Assembly (NCBI GenBank): GCA_965216105.1
Contig: OZ244147.1
Coordinates: 682,001-746,000, forward strand
Direction of reading: 5' to 3'
Source of the DNA: JAALLB01 sp017643495
GTDB lineage: Bacteria; Pseudomonadota; Alphaproteobacteria; Rhizobiales; Rhizobiaceae
DNA length: 64,000 nucleotides
Program-made: the position numbers and the translations under genes
Notes under the pieces: generated by a model
Database searches by the model: none
What the model was told of the DNA's origin: nothing
Seen by the model: only the letters and a program-made list of their open reading frames with translations
Shown: positions 1 through 8,961 of the stretch, piece by piece
Numbering within the stretch: position 1 is the stretch's first letter
How the letters are laid out: each line of letters begins with the position of its first letter

Positions 1-518
1 TCTCCGACCTGCATGTTTTTGCGGCGCTGACAAAGTGGATCGATCCCGTGTTCCCGATGATCGAGATGCAAAGTTTTGGTTCTGAACAGGTCGCCGAGGC
101 GCACAAATTTGCTTCCGACCTTCCGGTATCTTCGGAGGCGGATGAAAACGGCACGGTGAAAATTCTTTCAGACGGCACAGATGGCCTTATTGCATTTGAG
201 GTGACGGGCCGTGTTTCCCGGGAAGATGCGCAAGCCGTCATGCAGCCGCTTGAGGCAGCCCTTGAGCGCGACCAGCAAGTGGACCTTCTTGTCAAACTGG
301 ATGGTTATGACGGATTTGATCCGGGAATAATGGCCGACCGCTCGTTCATGAAAACAAAATTCTCCTCAATCCGGAACCTGAGGCGATATGCATTGGTTGG
401 TGCGCCTTCATGGATGAAGGCGATGGCATCAACCATGGCTTTGGCAATGCCATTCGAGATGCGGTTCTTCGACCAGAGCGAGGAAGAAAACGCCTGGAGG
501 TGGGTCAAGGAAAGTTGA
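1..518 (+). CDS. Tandem STAS/SEC14 (SpoIIAA-like) protein, 5' truncated by window edge
   Basis: The reading frame is open to the left edge (first full codon at base 3), so the start lies outside the window. About 171 residues are visible. The C-terminal 110 residues look like one complete SpoIIAA-like domain: an alternating hydrophobic strand/helix pattern ending in an FFDQSEEENAW-type helix. The residues before it (about 3-110 in bases) look like the end of a second, upstream copy of the same domain (WIDPVFPMIEMQSFGSEQVAEAHKF), hence a tandem protein. Members of this family are small soluble proteins of unclear function that may bind lipid or nucleotide. An internal GTG at 48 would give a shorter protein, but it sits inside the first domain and is unlikely to be the start. 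Confidence 0.7.
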   Translation, partial: SDLHVFAALTKWIDPVFPMIEMQSFGSEQVAEAHKFASDLPVSSEADENGTVKILSDGTDGLIAFEVTGRVSREDAQAVMQPLEAALERDQQVDLLVKLDGYDGFDPGIMADRSFMKTKFSSIRNLRRYALVGAPSWMKAMASTMALAMPFEMRFFDQSEEENAWRWVKES

Positions 519-544
519 TGCGCAACCGTCAGATACAACAGCGG

Positions 545-760
545 TTACGTGCTTGCACTGCTCTCCTGGCTGGCACGGTTCAAAATTGAAAGCGTATGCT
601 CAATGGTCCGGTCAATCTCGTTCGTCATCATTCCTGCTTCGCGGATGGCCTGACGGTCGGCTTCAACACCCGAGATCATTTCGGATATCAGACCGGATTG
701 CCCGGAATCGATGCGTTGCAACAACATCACCAGAATGTAGTCATAGGCGTTGTCCATCAT
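545..760 (-). CDS. Small hypothetical protein, 71 aa
   Basis: A short gene directly downstream of the PepSY gene on the same strand (14 bases apart). It has a good ribosome binding site (GGAAGG about 8 bases before ATG), which supports its being real. There are two adjacent ATGs (760 and 757). The protein is predicted helical, with an amphipathic hydrophobic start (DYILVMLLQRI) and a Ser/Ala tail. It has no signal peptide and no recognised domain. It is probably co-transcribed with the PepSY gene; function unknown. Confidence 0.5.
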   Translation of the reverse strand: MMDNAYDYILVMLLQRIDSGQSGLISEMISGVEADRQAIREAGMMTNEIDRTIEHTLSILNRASQESSAST

Positions 761-774
761 GGCGCGCCTTCCAT

Positions 775-1038
775 TCAGTCTTCGCGATCAAGTTCAATTA
801 TCTCCAGTGTATCGGGGCTGAGCTTGATATCCCAGCGTGAACCATCCTGTTTTCGCGCGTCGTCAATTTCCCAATACGGACCATCATCATCCAGCTCGAT
901 TTCTTCCCAGCTTACATATCCAAGACTGTTCAGTCTGGCGGCCAGTTTTTCAGCTTCTTCTGCATTCGGTGCGCGGTCGGCAAGGGCAGGTGTAGACAGA
1001 AACAGCATGGAAAGTGCGGCGATCATGGTTTTCTTCAT
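775..1038 (-). CDS. Periplasmic PepSY-domain protein
   Basis: Small exported protein of 87 residues. The start chosen is the ATG at 1038, because a GGAG box lies just upstream and a clear signal peptide follows (KK, then a hydrophobic core, cleavage after LSTPALA). The upstream in-frame extension to 1218 overlaps the gap terminator and does not look coding. The mature part (AEEAEKLAARLNSLGYVSWEEIELDDD...YWEIDDARKQDG...WDIKLSP) has the helix-strand-strand pattern of a PepSY domain, a fold that inhibits proteases or binds ligands in the periplasm. It forms a probable two-gene unit with the 71-aa protein downstream. Confidence 0.75.
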   Translation of the reverse strand: MKKTMIAALSMLFLSTPALADRAPNAEEAEKLAARLNSLGYVSWEEIELDDDGPYWEIDDARKQDGSRWDIKLSPDTLEIIELDRED

Positions 1039-1186
1039 GGAATTCTCCGGTGTTGGTTGATCCTGCAAGAGATAGTAATCCCCTGACACGAGTGCCAGCT
1101 GAGATGCGACTTCATGTTTGAAACGTTTTCGTGAACGCTTTTTGTGACAGTACGGAGGCAGTTCACGGGAACCGGTTACAATAAAA

Positions 1187-1215
1187 AACCACCGCAATGC
1201 CGGATTGCGGTGGTT
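1187..1215 (-). terminator. Rho-independent terminator after gap
   Basis: A perfect 12-bp stem (AACCACCGCAAT / ATTGCGGTGGTT) with a 5-base loop, followed on the minus strand by a run of T (A-run at 1183-1188 on the plus strand). It lies 43 bases past the gap stop codon and ends the tkt-gap transcript. Confidence 0.9.
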
Positions 1216-1257
1216 CACTGAATTTCACTGAAGAGTGACTTGTCCGGGTCTGAAACC

Positions 1258-2259
1258 CTAGACCAGCTTGCCCATGGCCACAGCCGTGTCGGACATGCGG
1301 TTTGAGAAACCCCACTCATTGTCATACCAGGTCAGGATGCGGCACATGGTGCCTTCCATTACCTTGGTCTGGTCCATGTGGAAGACAGAAGAACGCGGGT
1401 CATGGTTGAAGTCGATCGAGACCAGGCTTTCATCCGTATAGCCGAGAATGCCATTGAGCTCGCCGTCGGCGGCTTCCCGGATTGCCTTGTTGATTTCCTC
1501 GACACTGGTTTCACGCGAAGCGATGAAGGTGAGGTCAACAACCGATACGTTCGGGGTTGGAACGCGGATTGCCACGCCATCCAGCTTGCCGTTGAGTTCC
1601 GGCAGGACGAGACCGACGGCCTTGGCTGCGCCGGTCGATGTCGGGATCATGGACATGGCTGCTGCACGGGCACGGTAGAGATCCTTGTGCATGGTGTCGA
1701 GCGTTGGCTGGTCACCAGTGTATGAGTGGATCGTGGTCATGAAGCCTTTTTCAATGCCGATGGCCTTGTTGAGGACATAAGCGACCGGTGACAGGCAGTT
1801 TGTTGTGCATGATGCGTTGGAAACAACCGTGTCTTCCGCTGTAAGGCTGTCGTGGTTGACGCCGTAAACAATCGTCTTGTCCGCACCGGAAGCAGGTGCG
1901 GAAACCAGCACCCGCCTGGAACCGTTTTCGAGGTGGGCCGATGCCTTTTCCTTGTCTGCAAAAATGCCGGTGCATTCCATTGCGATGTCAACATCGCCCC
2001 ATGGCAATTCCTTCGGGTCGCGAATGGCTGTCACCTTGATCGGGCCCTGACCGACGTCGATCGTGTCGCCGTCAACCTTCACTTCACCCGGGAACTTGCC
2101 GTGAACGGAATCATAGCGAACCAGATGAGCGTTTGTCTCGACAGGGCCAAGATCGTTGATTGCTACAACCTGGATATCCGTACGGCCCGACTCGATGATG
2201 GCGCGCAGCACATTACGGCCAATGCGGCCAAATCCGTTGATACCGACTTTCACAGTCAT
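1258..2259 (-). CDS. gap: Type I glyceraldehyde-3-phosphate dehydrogenase
   Basis: 333 residues, the usual length. It oxidises glyceraldehyde-3-phosphate to 1,3-bisphosphoglycerate with NAD(P) in the cytoplasm. The NAD-binding loop GINGFGRIGRN lies at residues 6-16. The catalytic Cys151 sits in SCTTNC, and the partner His178 is in IHSYTGDQ. The start is the ATG at 2259 with TTGGAGAA upstream; an in-frame TTG at 2274 is part of that ribosome binding site. The gene lies 28 bases behind tkt in the same orientation, forming a central-carbon operon. No pgk follows, unlike in many rhizobial tkt-gap-pgk clusters. Confidence 0.97.
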   Translation of the reverse strand: MTVKVGINGFGRIGRNVLRAIIESGRTDIQVVAINDLGPVETNAHLVRYDSVHGKFPGEVKVDGDTIDVGQGPIKVTAIRDPKELPWGDVDIAMECTGIFADKEKASAHLENGSRRVLVSAPASGADKTIVYGVNHDSLTAEDTVVSNASCTTNCLSPVAYVLNKAIGIEKGFMTTIHSYTGDQPTLDTMHKDLYRARAAAMSMIPTSTGAAKAVGLVLPELNGKLDGVAIRVPTPNVSVVDLTFIASRETSVEEINKAIREAADGELNGILGYTDESLVSIDFNHDPRSSVFHMDQTKVMEGTMCRILTWYDNEWGFSNRMSDTAVAMGKLV

Positions 2260-2287
2260 GGGCTTGTTCTCCAAGATTTACGATTGA

Positions 2288-4297
2288 TTATGCTTCTTCG
2301 TTTTTCCCGATTGCTTCAAGTTGCTCGCGGGCGGCCGAGACAATTGCCTCGGTCGTGATGCCGAAATGTTCAAACAACTGGTCGGCAGGAGCGGAAGCAC
2401 CGAAACTGTCCATGCCGATGAAAGCACCCTCACAGCCGATGATTGCTTCCCAGCCCTGCTTGATTGCAGCCTCGACGCCGATGCGGACCGGTGCCTCGCC
2501 GATGATCTGCTGGCGGTTTTCTGCCGACTGGGCCTGGAAGAGTTCAAAACACGGAACAGAGACCACGCGGGTTGCGATGCCGTCTGCTTCCAGCTCTTCC
2601 TGTGCTTCCAGTGCCAGGCTGACTTCCGATCCGGAAGCGAAAATTGCCACCTGTGCCTCGCCGGATGCTGAAGAAAGTTCATAGGCACCGCGGGCACAGA
2701 GGTTTTCCTCGACAAATTCTGTCCGTACGCTCGGCAATCCCTGACGGGTGAGTGCAAGAGCGCTTGGCGATGTCTTGCTCTCAAGTGCCAGTTGCCAGCA
2801 TTCCGCTGTTTCGGTCGTGTCGGCCGGGCGGAATACCTGCAGGTTGGGGATGGCGCGCAGGGAAGCCAGATGCTCAACAGGCTGGTGGGTCGGTCCGTCT
2901 TCGCCAAGCCCGATGGAATCATGGGTCAGGACGTGGATCGACCGGATACCCATCAGTGCGGCGAGCCGGATAGAAGGGCGGCAGTAATCGGAAAAGATCA
3001 GGAAACCGCCTGAATAGGGAATGAGACCGCCATGCAGTGCCATGCCGTTCATTGCTGCGGCCATGCCGTGTTCGCGGATGCCGTAATGCACGAAACGCCC
3101 CGAATAATCGGCCGCGGAGAACACATCGGTCTGGCTAGTCTTGGTGTTGTTGGAACCGGTCAGGTCTGCGGACCCGCCAATGGTTTCCGGAACAGTGCCG
3201 TTGATGATCTCCAGAACTTTCTGGGAGGATTGCCGGGTCGCCATTTTAGGCTGCTCCTTGGCAAGCTCCTTCTTCATCTTGGTGATTGCGCCCGAAAGGT
3301 CAGACGTGATGTCGCCATGCATGCGGCGTTCGAACTCGCCACGGATTTCGGGGTCCACAGCCTCGAAGCGTTTTTCCCAGGCACGGTGTTCCTTGCAGCA
3401 ATTCAGCCCGGCAACGCGCCATGCGTCGAGCACGTCTTCCGGCACCTTGAACGGGGCGCATTCCCATCCAAGTGCTTCGCGGGTCAGCTTGATTTCCTCT
3501 TCGCCAAGCGGTGCGCCGTGGGCTTTTGAAGTGCCGGCAATGTTCGGCGAGCCGAAACCGATTGTCGTCTTGCAGGAAATCATGGTGGGCTTGTCACTCT
3601 TGCGGGCTTTTTCAAGCGCTCCGGCAATTTCATCGTGATCGTGACCGTCAATGTGGAGCACATTCCAGCCGGACGCCTTGAAGCGGGCATGCTGGTCTGT
3701 CGAATCAGTGATGGAAACAGGGCCGTCAATCGAAATCGAGTTGTTGTCCCACAGAACGACAAGCTTGTTCAGCTTGAGATGCCCGGCCAGGGTGATCGCT
3801 TCCTGGCTGATGCCTTCCATCAGGCAGCCGTCACCGGCAAGACAGTATGTATAGTGGTCGACAAGATCATCGCCGAAATCCGCATTGAGTTTGCGCTCGG
3901 CCATTGCCATGCCGACAGCGTTTGCAAGGCCCTGGCCAAGCGGCCCGGTCGTGGTCTCGATGCCTGCGGCGTGTCCGTATTCCGGATGGCCGGCCGTTTT
4001 GGAGCCAAGCTGTCGGAAGTTCTTGATTTCCTTGATGTCTATGTCCTCGTAGCCAAGCAGGTAGAGGAGGGAGTAAAGCAGCATGGAACCATGCCCGGCG
4101 GACAGTACAAACCGGTCACGGTCAGGCCAATTGGGATGTTTGGCGTCGAAATTCATGAATTTCGTGAATAGCACCGTGACGATATCCGCCGCTCCCATTG
4201 GAAGTCCGGGGTGTCCCGAATTGGCAGCCTGAACCGCATCAATCGAGAGAAAACGAATGGCGTTTGCCATGTCGTTAGAAGCGTTCTTCTTGCTCAT
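2288..4297 (-). CDS. tkt: Transketolase
   Basis: 669 residues, full length. A thiamine-diphosphate enzyme that moves two-carbon ketol units between sugar phosphates in the pentose phosphate/Calvin-type pathways. Visible features are His29 in SGHPG, GHGSML around residue 68, the ThDP/metal motif GDGCLMEG at 155-162 leading to the WDNNSISIDG loop, and the Pyr-domain REHGM motif near residue 406 holding the catalytic Glu. It is first gene of the tkt-gap unit; its promoter must lie in the 309-base gap to the divergent DUF4164 gene. Confidence 0.97.
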   Translation of the reverse strand: MSKKNASNDMANAIRFLSIDAVQAANSGHPGLPMGAADIVTVLFTKFMNFDAKHPNWPDRDRFVLSAGHGSMLLYSLLYLLGYEDIDIKEIKNFRQLGSKTAGHPEYGHAAGIETTTGPLGQGLANAVGMAMAERKLNADFGDDLVDHYTYCLAGDGCLMEGISQEAITLAGHLKLNKLVVLWDNNSISIDGPVSITDSTDQHARFKASGWNVLHIDGHDHDEIAGALEKARKSDKPTMISCKTTIGFGSPNIAGTSKAHGAPLGEEEIKLTREALGWECAPFKVPEDVLDAWRVAGLNCCKEHRAWEKRFEAVDPEIRGEFERRMHGDITSDLSGAITKMKKELAKEQPKMATRQSSQKVLEIINGTVPETIGGSADLTGSNNTKTSQTDVFSAADYSGRFVHYGIREHGMAAAMNGMALHGGLIPYSGGFLIFSDYCRPSIRLAALMGIRSIHVLTHDSIGLGEDGPTHQPVEHLASLRAIPNLQVFRPADTTETAECWQLALESKTSPSALALTRQGLPSVRTEFVEENLCARGAYELSSASGEAQVAIFASGSEVSLALEAQEELEADGIATRVVSVPCFELFQAQSAENRQQIIGEAPVRIGVEAAIKQGWEAIIGCEGAFIGMDSFGASAPADQLFEHFGITTEAIVSAAREQLEAIGKNEEA

Positions 4298-4606
4298 ATT
4301 GTCTCACTGGATGTGTGTCTTGCAGTCGGGGCCGCATTCTGGCGCCCGGATCGTCTGGCGAACACTTATTCAGGTGACGCGCCAGAGTCAATGCACGCTG
4401 CCGATCTGTCCGGCGCCAAGCGGGGCAAGCAGACTGGGGGCAACCTCGCCGCCGTGTTGACGCAAACTTCCTGCAAAGCTTAATCTCTTGCGACTAACTG
4501 CCTGTCATTGCTGTGATTCGTGACCCTGGACCGGGTTGGGGAGAGCAGGCTGAGCAATCCGTGTGGATGACGGGAGAGTCATGTGTATTACGCGAAGTGA
4601 TTTTGA
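4298..4606. other. Intergenic region between tkt and the zapA operon
   Basis: A 309-base divergent promoter region. One CcrM-type site (GATTC, 4515-4519) is visible. I see no RNA structure, second gene or repeat that I can support. Confidence 0.4.
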
Positions 4607-4894
4607 ATGACCGAAAATCCGCCGCTCATCGAGGCATTTACCCGGCTGAACCGCGCCGTCGAGGCACTTGAGAAAAATGTGAGCCAGCGACTGGAGCGTG
4701 AGGCAGCGCTTGATGAAGCCGAAGCCGAGGTTCAACGCATGGCGGCAGACCGTACCCGGCTGGCTGAGTCGCTTGACGAGGCCCAGGACCGGGCCCAGAA
4801 ACTTGATCATGTAAACCGAGAGGTTTCGCGGCGTCTTGTCGACGCGATGGAAGCCATCCGTGCCGTTATCGAGCGGAAGCGGGAAAGCCAGTAG
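4607..4894 (+). CDS. DUF4164 coiled-coil protein
   Basis: 95 residues, almost entirely heptad-patterned coiled coil from about residue 10 to 90 (EALEKNVSQRLEREAAL...AEAEVQRMAADRTRLAESL). This family sits just upstream of zapA in many alphaproteobacteria, as it does here (30-base gap, same strand), which suggests an accessory role in division; that role is inferred from context only. It may be co-regulated with zapA. Confidence 0.8.
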   Translation: MTENPPLIEAFTRLNRAVEALEKNVSQRLEREAALDEAEAEVQRMAADRTRLAESLDEAQDRAQKLDHVNREVSRRLVDAMEAIRAVIERKRESQ

Positions 4895-4924
4895 CCCTTC
4901 AAAAAATCGAGCAGGAGAAAACCA

Positions 4925-5293
4925 GTGCCGAGTATCAGCGTTAAGATCAACGGTAAAACCTACCGCATGGCTTGTGATGAGGGCGAGGAAAGCCGTCTTG
5001 AGGCGCTTGCCAGGAAGTTTGATTCCTATGTCGATGAACTGAAAGGGTCGTTTGGAGAAATCGGCGACCAGCGACTGACCGTCATGGCCGGTATCATGGT
5101 TACAGACGAACTGACAGAATTGCGTTCGCGGGTGGAAGAGGTGGAAGGAGAGCTGAAAAGCCTCAAGGAAAGCCGCAACCTGCAATCGCGCGAGCGCAAG
5201 GCAGGTGATGATGACCTGGCGCGCGGTATCGACAAGGCAGCAGCATCAATTGAACGACTCACAACAATGTTGTCGAGTGATCCAAAGGCTTGA
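4925..5293 (+). CDS. zapA: Cell division protein ZapA
   Basis: 122 residues. ZapA binds and cross-links FtsZ filaments at midcell. The N-terminal globular head (VKINGKTYRMACDEGEE, residues 5-21) and the following helix, then a long C-terminal coiled coil (about 60-115), match the family; the coiled coil mediates tetramerisation. The start here is a GTG (4925) after an AGGAG box. It is preceded by the DUF4164 gene. In many proteobacteria zapA is followed directly by 6S RNA and the cyclo-ligase gene, but here about 3.4 kb separates them (see findings). Confidence 0.93.
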   Translation: MPSISVKINGKTYRMACDEGEESRLEALARKFDSYVDELKGSFGEIGDQRLTVMAGIMVTDELTELRSRVEEVEGELKSLKESRNLQSRERKAGDDDLARGIDKAAASIERLTTMLSSDPKA

Positions 5294-5501
5294 ACCTGGA
5301 TTATCCGGTCTGTGCAAAAACGGAACAGGTGCGGCCTCTGCGCCGGTCAGAACCCCCTTTCATCCATGCCCGAGAGCCCGGCTGCAAGTCCTGGCATGAC
5401 ACTTGCATGACAGTTTTGTGACAATGTAGAAATACGAGTATTTGGATACCGGCGAACTGCCCCGTGCAAGGCAGGGTTATCGGTATCCGGTCAGGAGTGA
5501 C

Positions 5502-6248
5502 ATGCAAGAACTGCAAGCAAGAACCAGAAATGAAGCCATATTGTACGGATTGCCATTGCTGGTGGTTTTCTCGCTATTGCTGGTATCCGGCACCCTTGCG
5601 GGCAAGGGGTATCAGTCGTTCAACTGGGTTTTGACCCTGACTGAAGAGGACAAGTGGCTCGAAGTCATTCATGCGCTTGGTTATCTGGTTGGTGCCCTGG
5701 TCAGTGCAGCCGGAATTTTCCTGCTTTCCGCAAAGAAGGTTTTTTTCCTGATATGGCTGGTATTGTCCGTCCTGTTTCTTGGCGAAGAGACAAGCTGGGG
5801 ACAGCGTATCTTCAATTATGAAGTTGCCAGTGTGCAGGCGCACAGCCTGCAGAACGAGTTCAATCTGCACAACCTGTATTTCCTCAATTTCGGAGGGCTG
5901 ACATCTGCCGAGAACTGGCGCGATGTACTCAAGGCGATGCTTGACATACAGTTTTTATTTCAGGCGTGTTTTTTCGCATACTTCTCGATCATACCCCTGA
6001 TCAGTTACCTGTCATCACCAGTTCGCCTGCTGGTAAAACGGTTTCAATACATCCAGCCCACCGCCATGCTGAGTATCGTGTTCACGTTCCTGTTTGTGGC
6101 CAGCTACGTTGCTGTTCTCATGGTTGAACAGGAATTGTACAAGAATGCCATCGTTGAAATTCGTGAAACGCTGTTTGCTCTGGTTGTTCCGGCATATCTT
6201 TACCAGTCCTATTACCGGGTCCGCAGCAGGAACACGGTTGCGGCCTGA
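5502..6248 (+). CDS. Multi-pass membrane protein of unknown function
   Basis: 248 residues starting at the ATG at 5502, which has CAGGAGTGA just upstream; an earlier in-frame ATG (5442) has no comparable site. About six hydrophobic segments are visible: residues ~11-30 (LPLLVVFSLLLVSG), ~48-68, ~72-90 (FFLIWLVLSVLFL), ~155-175, ~190-212 and ~225-240. A conserved-looking GEETSWGQRIF stretch lies in the loop after the third segment. I do not recognise the family. It ends at its own terminator before kbl. Confidence 0.7.
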   Translation: MQELQARTRNEAILYGLPLLVVFSLLLVSGTLAGKGYQSFNWVLTLTEEDKWLEVIHALGYLVGALVSAAGIFLLSAKKVFFLIWLVLSVLFLGEETSWGQRIFNYEVASVQAHSLQNEFNLHNLYFLNFGGLTSAENWRDVLKAMLDIQFLFQACFFAYFSIIPLISYLSSPVRLLVKRFQYIQPTAMLSIVFTFLFVASYVAVLMVEQELYKNAIVEIRETLFALVVPAYLYQSYYRVRSRNTVAA

Positions 6249-6292
6249 TTGCCGGTTTCAGAACCCGGCAAAGCACTCAACGCGCAAACAGC

Positions 6293-6317
6293 AATCCCGG
6301 CTCCGGCCGGGATTTTT
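6293..6317 (+). terminator. Rho-independent terminator
   Basis: A 9-bp stem AATCCCGGC / GCCGGGATT with a TCCG loop and a following T-run, 45 bases after the membrane-protein stop. It separates that gene from kbl-tdh. Confidence 0.85.
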
Positions 6318-6400
6318 CGTGTTGCAATCTCGCGTCAACATGTCAGTGTCGCCATCACTGACCGATGGTCCCGATACGAGAAAAACCGGAGACAGCAAAC

Positions 6401-7588
6401 ATGGCTGGTGCATTTATCGAACACCTTGAAAAAGAAACCGAGGCGTTGAGAAAGACCGGCCTGTTCAAGGAAGAGAGGGTTATTACCTCCAGACAGTCAG
6501 GTACGGTTTCCCTCGAAAGCGGCAAGGAGGTTATCAATCTCTGCGCGAACAATTATCTCGGCCTGTCAGACAACCAGACGCTGATTGATGAAGGATGTGC
6601 CGCCCTGCAAAGGCTTGGTTACGGCATGTCCTCGGTTCGTTTCATTTGTGGTACGCAAAATGTCCACAAGGAGCTGGAAGGCCGGATTTCCCGCTTTCTC
6701 GGTTTTGAGGACACGATCCTTTATGCTTCGTGTTTTGATGCCAATACCGGTTTGTTCGAGACCCTGCTCGGACCGGAAGATGCGATCATTTCCGATGCGC
6801 TGAACCATGCGTCGATCATTGACGGTGTGCGGTTGTGCAAGGCGCAGCGATATCGGTATGCAAACTCCGACATGGATGACCTTGAGACACAGTTGAAGGC
6901 TGCAAGGGATGCCCGTTTCAGACTGATCGCCACAGATGGCGTATTCTCGATGGATGGCTATATCGCAAGGTTGGGCGAGATATGCGACCTTGCGGAAAAA
7001 TACGATGCGATGGTGATGGTCGATGACAGCCATGCAGTCGGGTTTGTCGGCAAGACAGGGCGGGGCAGCATCGAGCATTGTGACGTGATGGGCCGTGTAG
7101 ACATTGTAACCGGCACGCTGGGCAAGGCATTGGGCGGTGCATCAGGGGGCTATACTTCCGGCAGGAAGGAAGTGGTTGAATGGCTGCGCCAGAGATCCCG
7201 GCCGTATCTCTTTTCCAATACCTTGGCGCCGGTGATAGCTGCAACCTCGATCAGGGTTCTGGACATGCTTGAGGGGTCGACCGAGCGACGTGACCGGCTG
7301 GAGGAAAACGCCCGGCATTTCCGCTCGCGGATGTCGGAAGCGGGGTTTGACCTTTTGCCCGGAGAACACCCGATAATTCCGGTAATGCTGCGTGATCCGG
7401 TGCTTGCCCAGACGATGGCAAGAAAGCTTGACGAACGGGGTGTGTATGTAGCGCCGTTTTCCTTCCCCGTGGTGCCGCGCGGACAGGACAGGATCCGCAC
7501 GCAAATGTCGGCTGCGCACACGACCAGCGAACTCGACACGGCAATTGATGCATTTATTGCTGTCGGCAAGGACATGGAGATCATTTGA
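6401..7588 (+). CDS. kbl: Glycine C-acetyltransferase (2-amino-3-ketobutyrate CoA ligase)
   Basis: 395 residues, close to the E. coli enzyme. A PLP enzyme that cleaves 2-amino-3-ketobutyrate with CoA to glycine and acetyl-CoA, the second step of threonine degradation. The PLP lysine is Lys242 in GTLGKALGG; Asp209 and His211 (DDSHAVGFVG) form the cofactor pocket. The start is ATG 6401 with a GGAG box; an upstream in-frame ATG (6365) is less likely. The stop overlaps the tdh start by one base, so the two are translationally coupled and act in sequence. Confidence 0.96.
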   Translation: MAGAFIEHLEKETEALRKTGLFKEERVITSRQSGTVSLESGKEVINLCANNYLGLSDNQTLIDEGCAALQRLGYGMSSVRFICGTQNVHKELEGRISRFLGFEDTILYASCFDANTGLFETLLGPEDAIISDALNHASIIDGVRLCKAQRYRYANSDMDDLETQLKAARDARFRLIATDGVFSMDGYIARLGEICDLAEKYDAMVMVDDSHAVGFVGKTGRGSIEHCDVMGRVDIVTGTLGKALGGASGGYTSGRKEVVEWLRQRSRPYLFSNTLAPVIAATSIRVLDMLEGSTERRDRLEENARHFRSRMSEAGFDLLPGEHPIIPVMLRDPVLAQTMARKLDERGVYVAPFSFPVVPRGQDRIRTQMSAAHTTSELDTAIDAFIAVGKDMEII

Positions 7589-8625
7589 TGAGCAATGAAA
7601 TGCGTGCGCTGGTCAAGTCAAAGGCAGCAGAAGGCCTCTGGATGGAAAGGGTACCGGTCCCCGAACCCGGCCCCAACGATGTATTGATCAAGGTCAGGAA
7701 GTCTGCGATCTGCGGCACAGACGTTCATATCTGGAAATGGGATGACTGGTCGGCAAAGACGGTTCCCGTTCCCATGGTCGTCGGCCATGAGTTTTGTGGT
7801 GAAATTGTCGATACCGGCACCGCTGCGGAAAAGTTTTCCCGCGGCCAACGCGTTTCTGGCGAAGGCCATATTGTTTGCGGCACCTGCCGCAACTGCCGGG
7901 CTGGCAGGGGGCACCTTTGCCGCAATACGCTTGGGGTTGGCGTCAACCGTCCGGGTTCATTTGCCGAATACCTGTGCATTCCCGAAGACAATGTTGTGCC
8001 GATACCCGATGACATTCCCGACGAGATTGCCGCAATCTTTGATCCGCTTGGCAATGCGGTACATACGGCACTGAGTTTTGATCTTGTCGGTGAGGATGTA
8101 CTTGTGACAGGCGCAGGGCCGATAGGCATCATGGGCGCACTCGTTGCCCAGCGGGTTGGGGCACGAAAAGTGGTCGTGACGGATATCAGCCCCTATCGCT
8201 GTGACCTTGCAAGGCGGATGGGCCTTGTCCACGTCGTCAACCCTGCTGATGAGGACCTCGCCCATGTGATGGACCGGCTCGGGATGACCGAAGGGTTTGA
8301 TGTCGGCCTTGAAATGTCGGGAGCAGCACCCGCCATGCGGGACATGATCGACAAGATGAACAATGGCGGCAAGATTGCCCTGCTGGGTATCGCCCCGACC
8401 GAATTTGCGGTTGACTGGAACAAGATCATCTTCAAGATGCTTCAGGTCAAAGGGATTTACGGGCGCGAGATTTTTGAAACCTGGTACAAGATGATTGCCC
8501 TTGTACAAAGCGGGCTTGACCTGACGGACCTCATTACACACCGTATCGCGATAGAGGATTACGAGAAGGGGTTTGAGGCGATGCTGTCGGGCAAGGCGGG
8601 CAAGGTGGTGATGGACTGGCACTGA
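7588..8625 (+). CDS. tdh: L-threonine 3-dehydrogenase
   Basis: 345 residues. A zinc-dependent medium-chain dehydrogenase that oxidises threonine to 2-amino-3-ketobutyrate with NAD+. The catalytic zinc ligands are Cys42 (AICGTDVH) and His67-Glu68 (GHEFCG). The structural zinc site is the Cys cluster in CGTCRNCRAGRGHLC, and the Rossmann motif GAGPIGIMG lies near residue 175. The start ATG shares its A with the kbl TGA stop. It makes the substrate for Kbl, so the pair forms one catabolic operon. Confidence 0.96.
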   Translation: MSNEMRALVKSKAAEGLWMERVPVPEPGPNDVLIKVRKSAICGTDVHIWKWDDWSAKTVPVPMVVGHEFCGEIVDTGTAAEKFSRGQRVSGEGHIVCGTCRNCRAGRGHLCRNTLGVGVNRPGSFAEYLCIPEDNVVPIPDDIPDEIAAIFDPLGNAVHTALSFDLVGEDVLVTGAGPIGIMGALVAQRVGARKVVVTDISPYRCDLARRMGLVHVVNPADEDLAHVMDRLGMTEGFDVGLEMSGAAPAMRDMIDKMNNGGKIALLGIAPTEFAVDWNKIIFKMLQVKGIYGREIFETWYKMIALVQSGLDLTDLITHRIAIEDYEKGFEAMLSGKAGKVVMDWH

Positions 8626-8705
8626 GCGGGTGGGGTGAAGCTTCCATTTCGTCCCTGAAACCCGTCCTTATGGTGCAACCGGGGCCGATTGATTCAAATC
8701 ACAGG

Positions 8706-8733
8706 ATGACATCAGGCTCCGGGCCTCTTATAT
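8706..8733 (+). promoter_or_regulatory. Sigma-70-type promoter for 6S RNA
   Basis: A -35-like ATGACA (8706-8711) and a -10-like TTATAT (8728-8733) are separated by 16 bases, seven bases before the inferred 6S start. The same -10 hexamer is used by the tRNA-Met promoter at 58145. Confidence 0.5.
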
Positions 8734-8739
8734 GAAGGT

Positions 8740-8892
8740 CTGGCGACGCTGCGTGGTTCGACAGGACACACTATTCCTGGGGCCTTACTCAATCTCAAGG
8801 GAACTGTCCCTGACCTGGCTCGTGGGCCGGGTCATCACGGTGCCCACCTACTTTGTAGGTTTCCGGGATTGCAAACGTCCATCGGCCAAGGT
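8740..8892 (+). ncRNA. ssrS: 6S RNA
   Basis: About 150 bases. The segment containing ATTCCTGGGGCC, the AAGGGAACTGTCCCTGACC region, and GGTGCCCACCTAC ... GTAGGTTTCCGGG matches my memory of rhizobial 6S RNAs. It lies immediately upstream of 5-formyltetrahydrofolate cyclo-ligase, the classic 6S location. The ends can be closed by pairing TGGC.GACG (from about 8741) with CGTC...GCCA (to about 8888), leaving a large internal open region that mimics a promoter bubble. 6S RNA binds the housekeeping RNA polymerase holoenzyme and lowers transcription in stationary phase. Exact ends are approximate. Confidence 0.82.
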
Positions 8893-8961
8893 GGCTCGCC
8901 TCCCAATTCTACCGGATCCGGCCGGAATCCGGCAAACGCGGTGCAGATGACCAGGGCAAGC

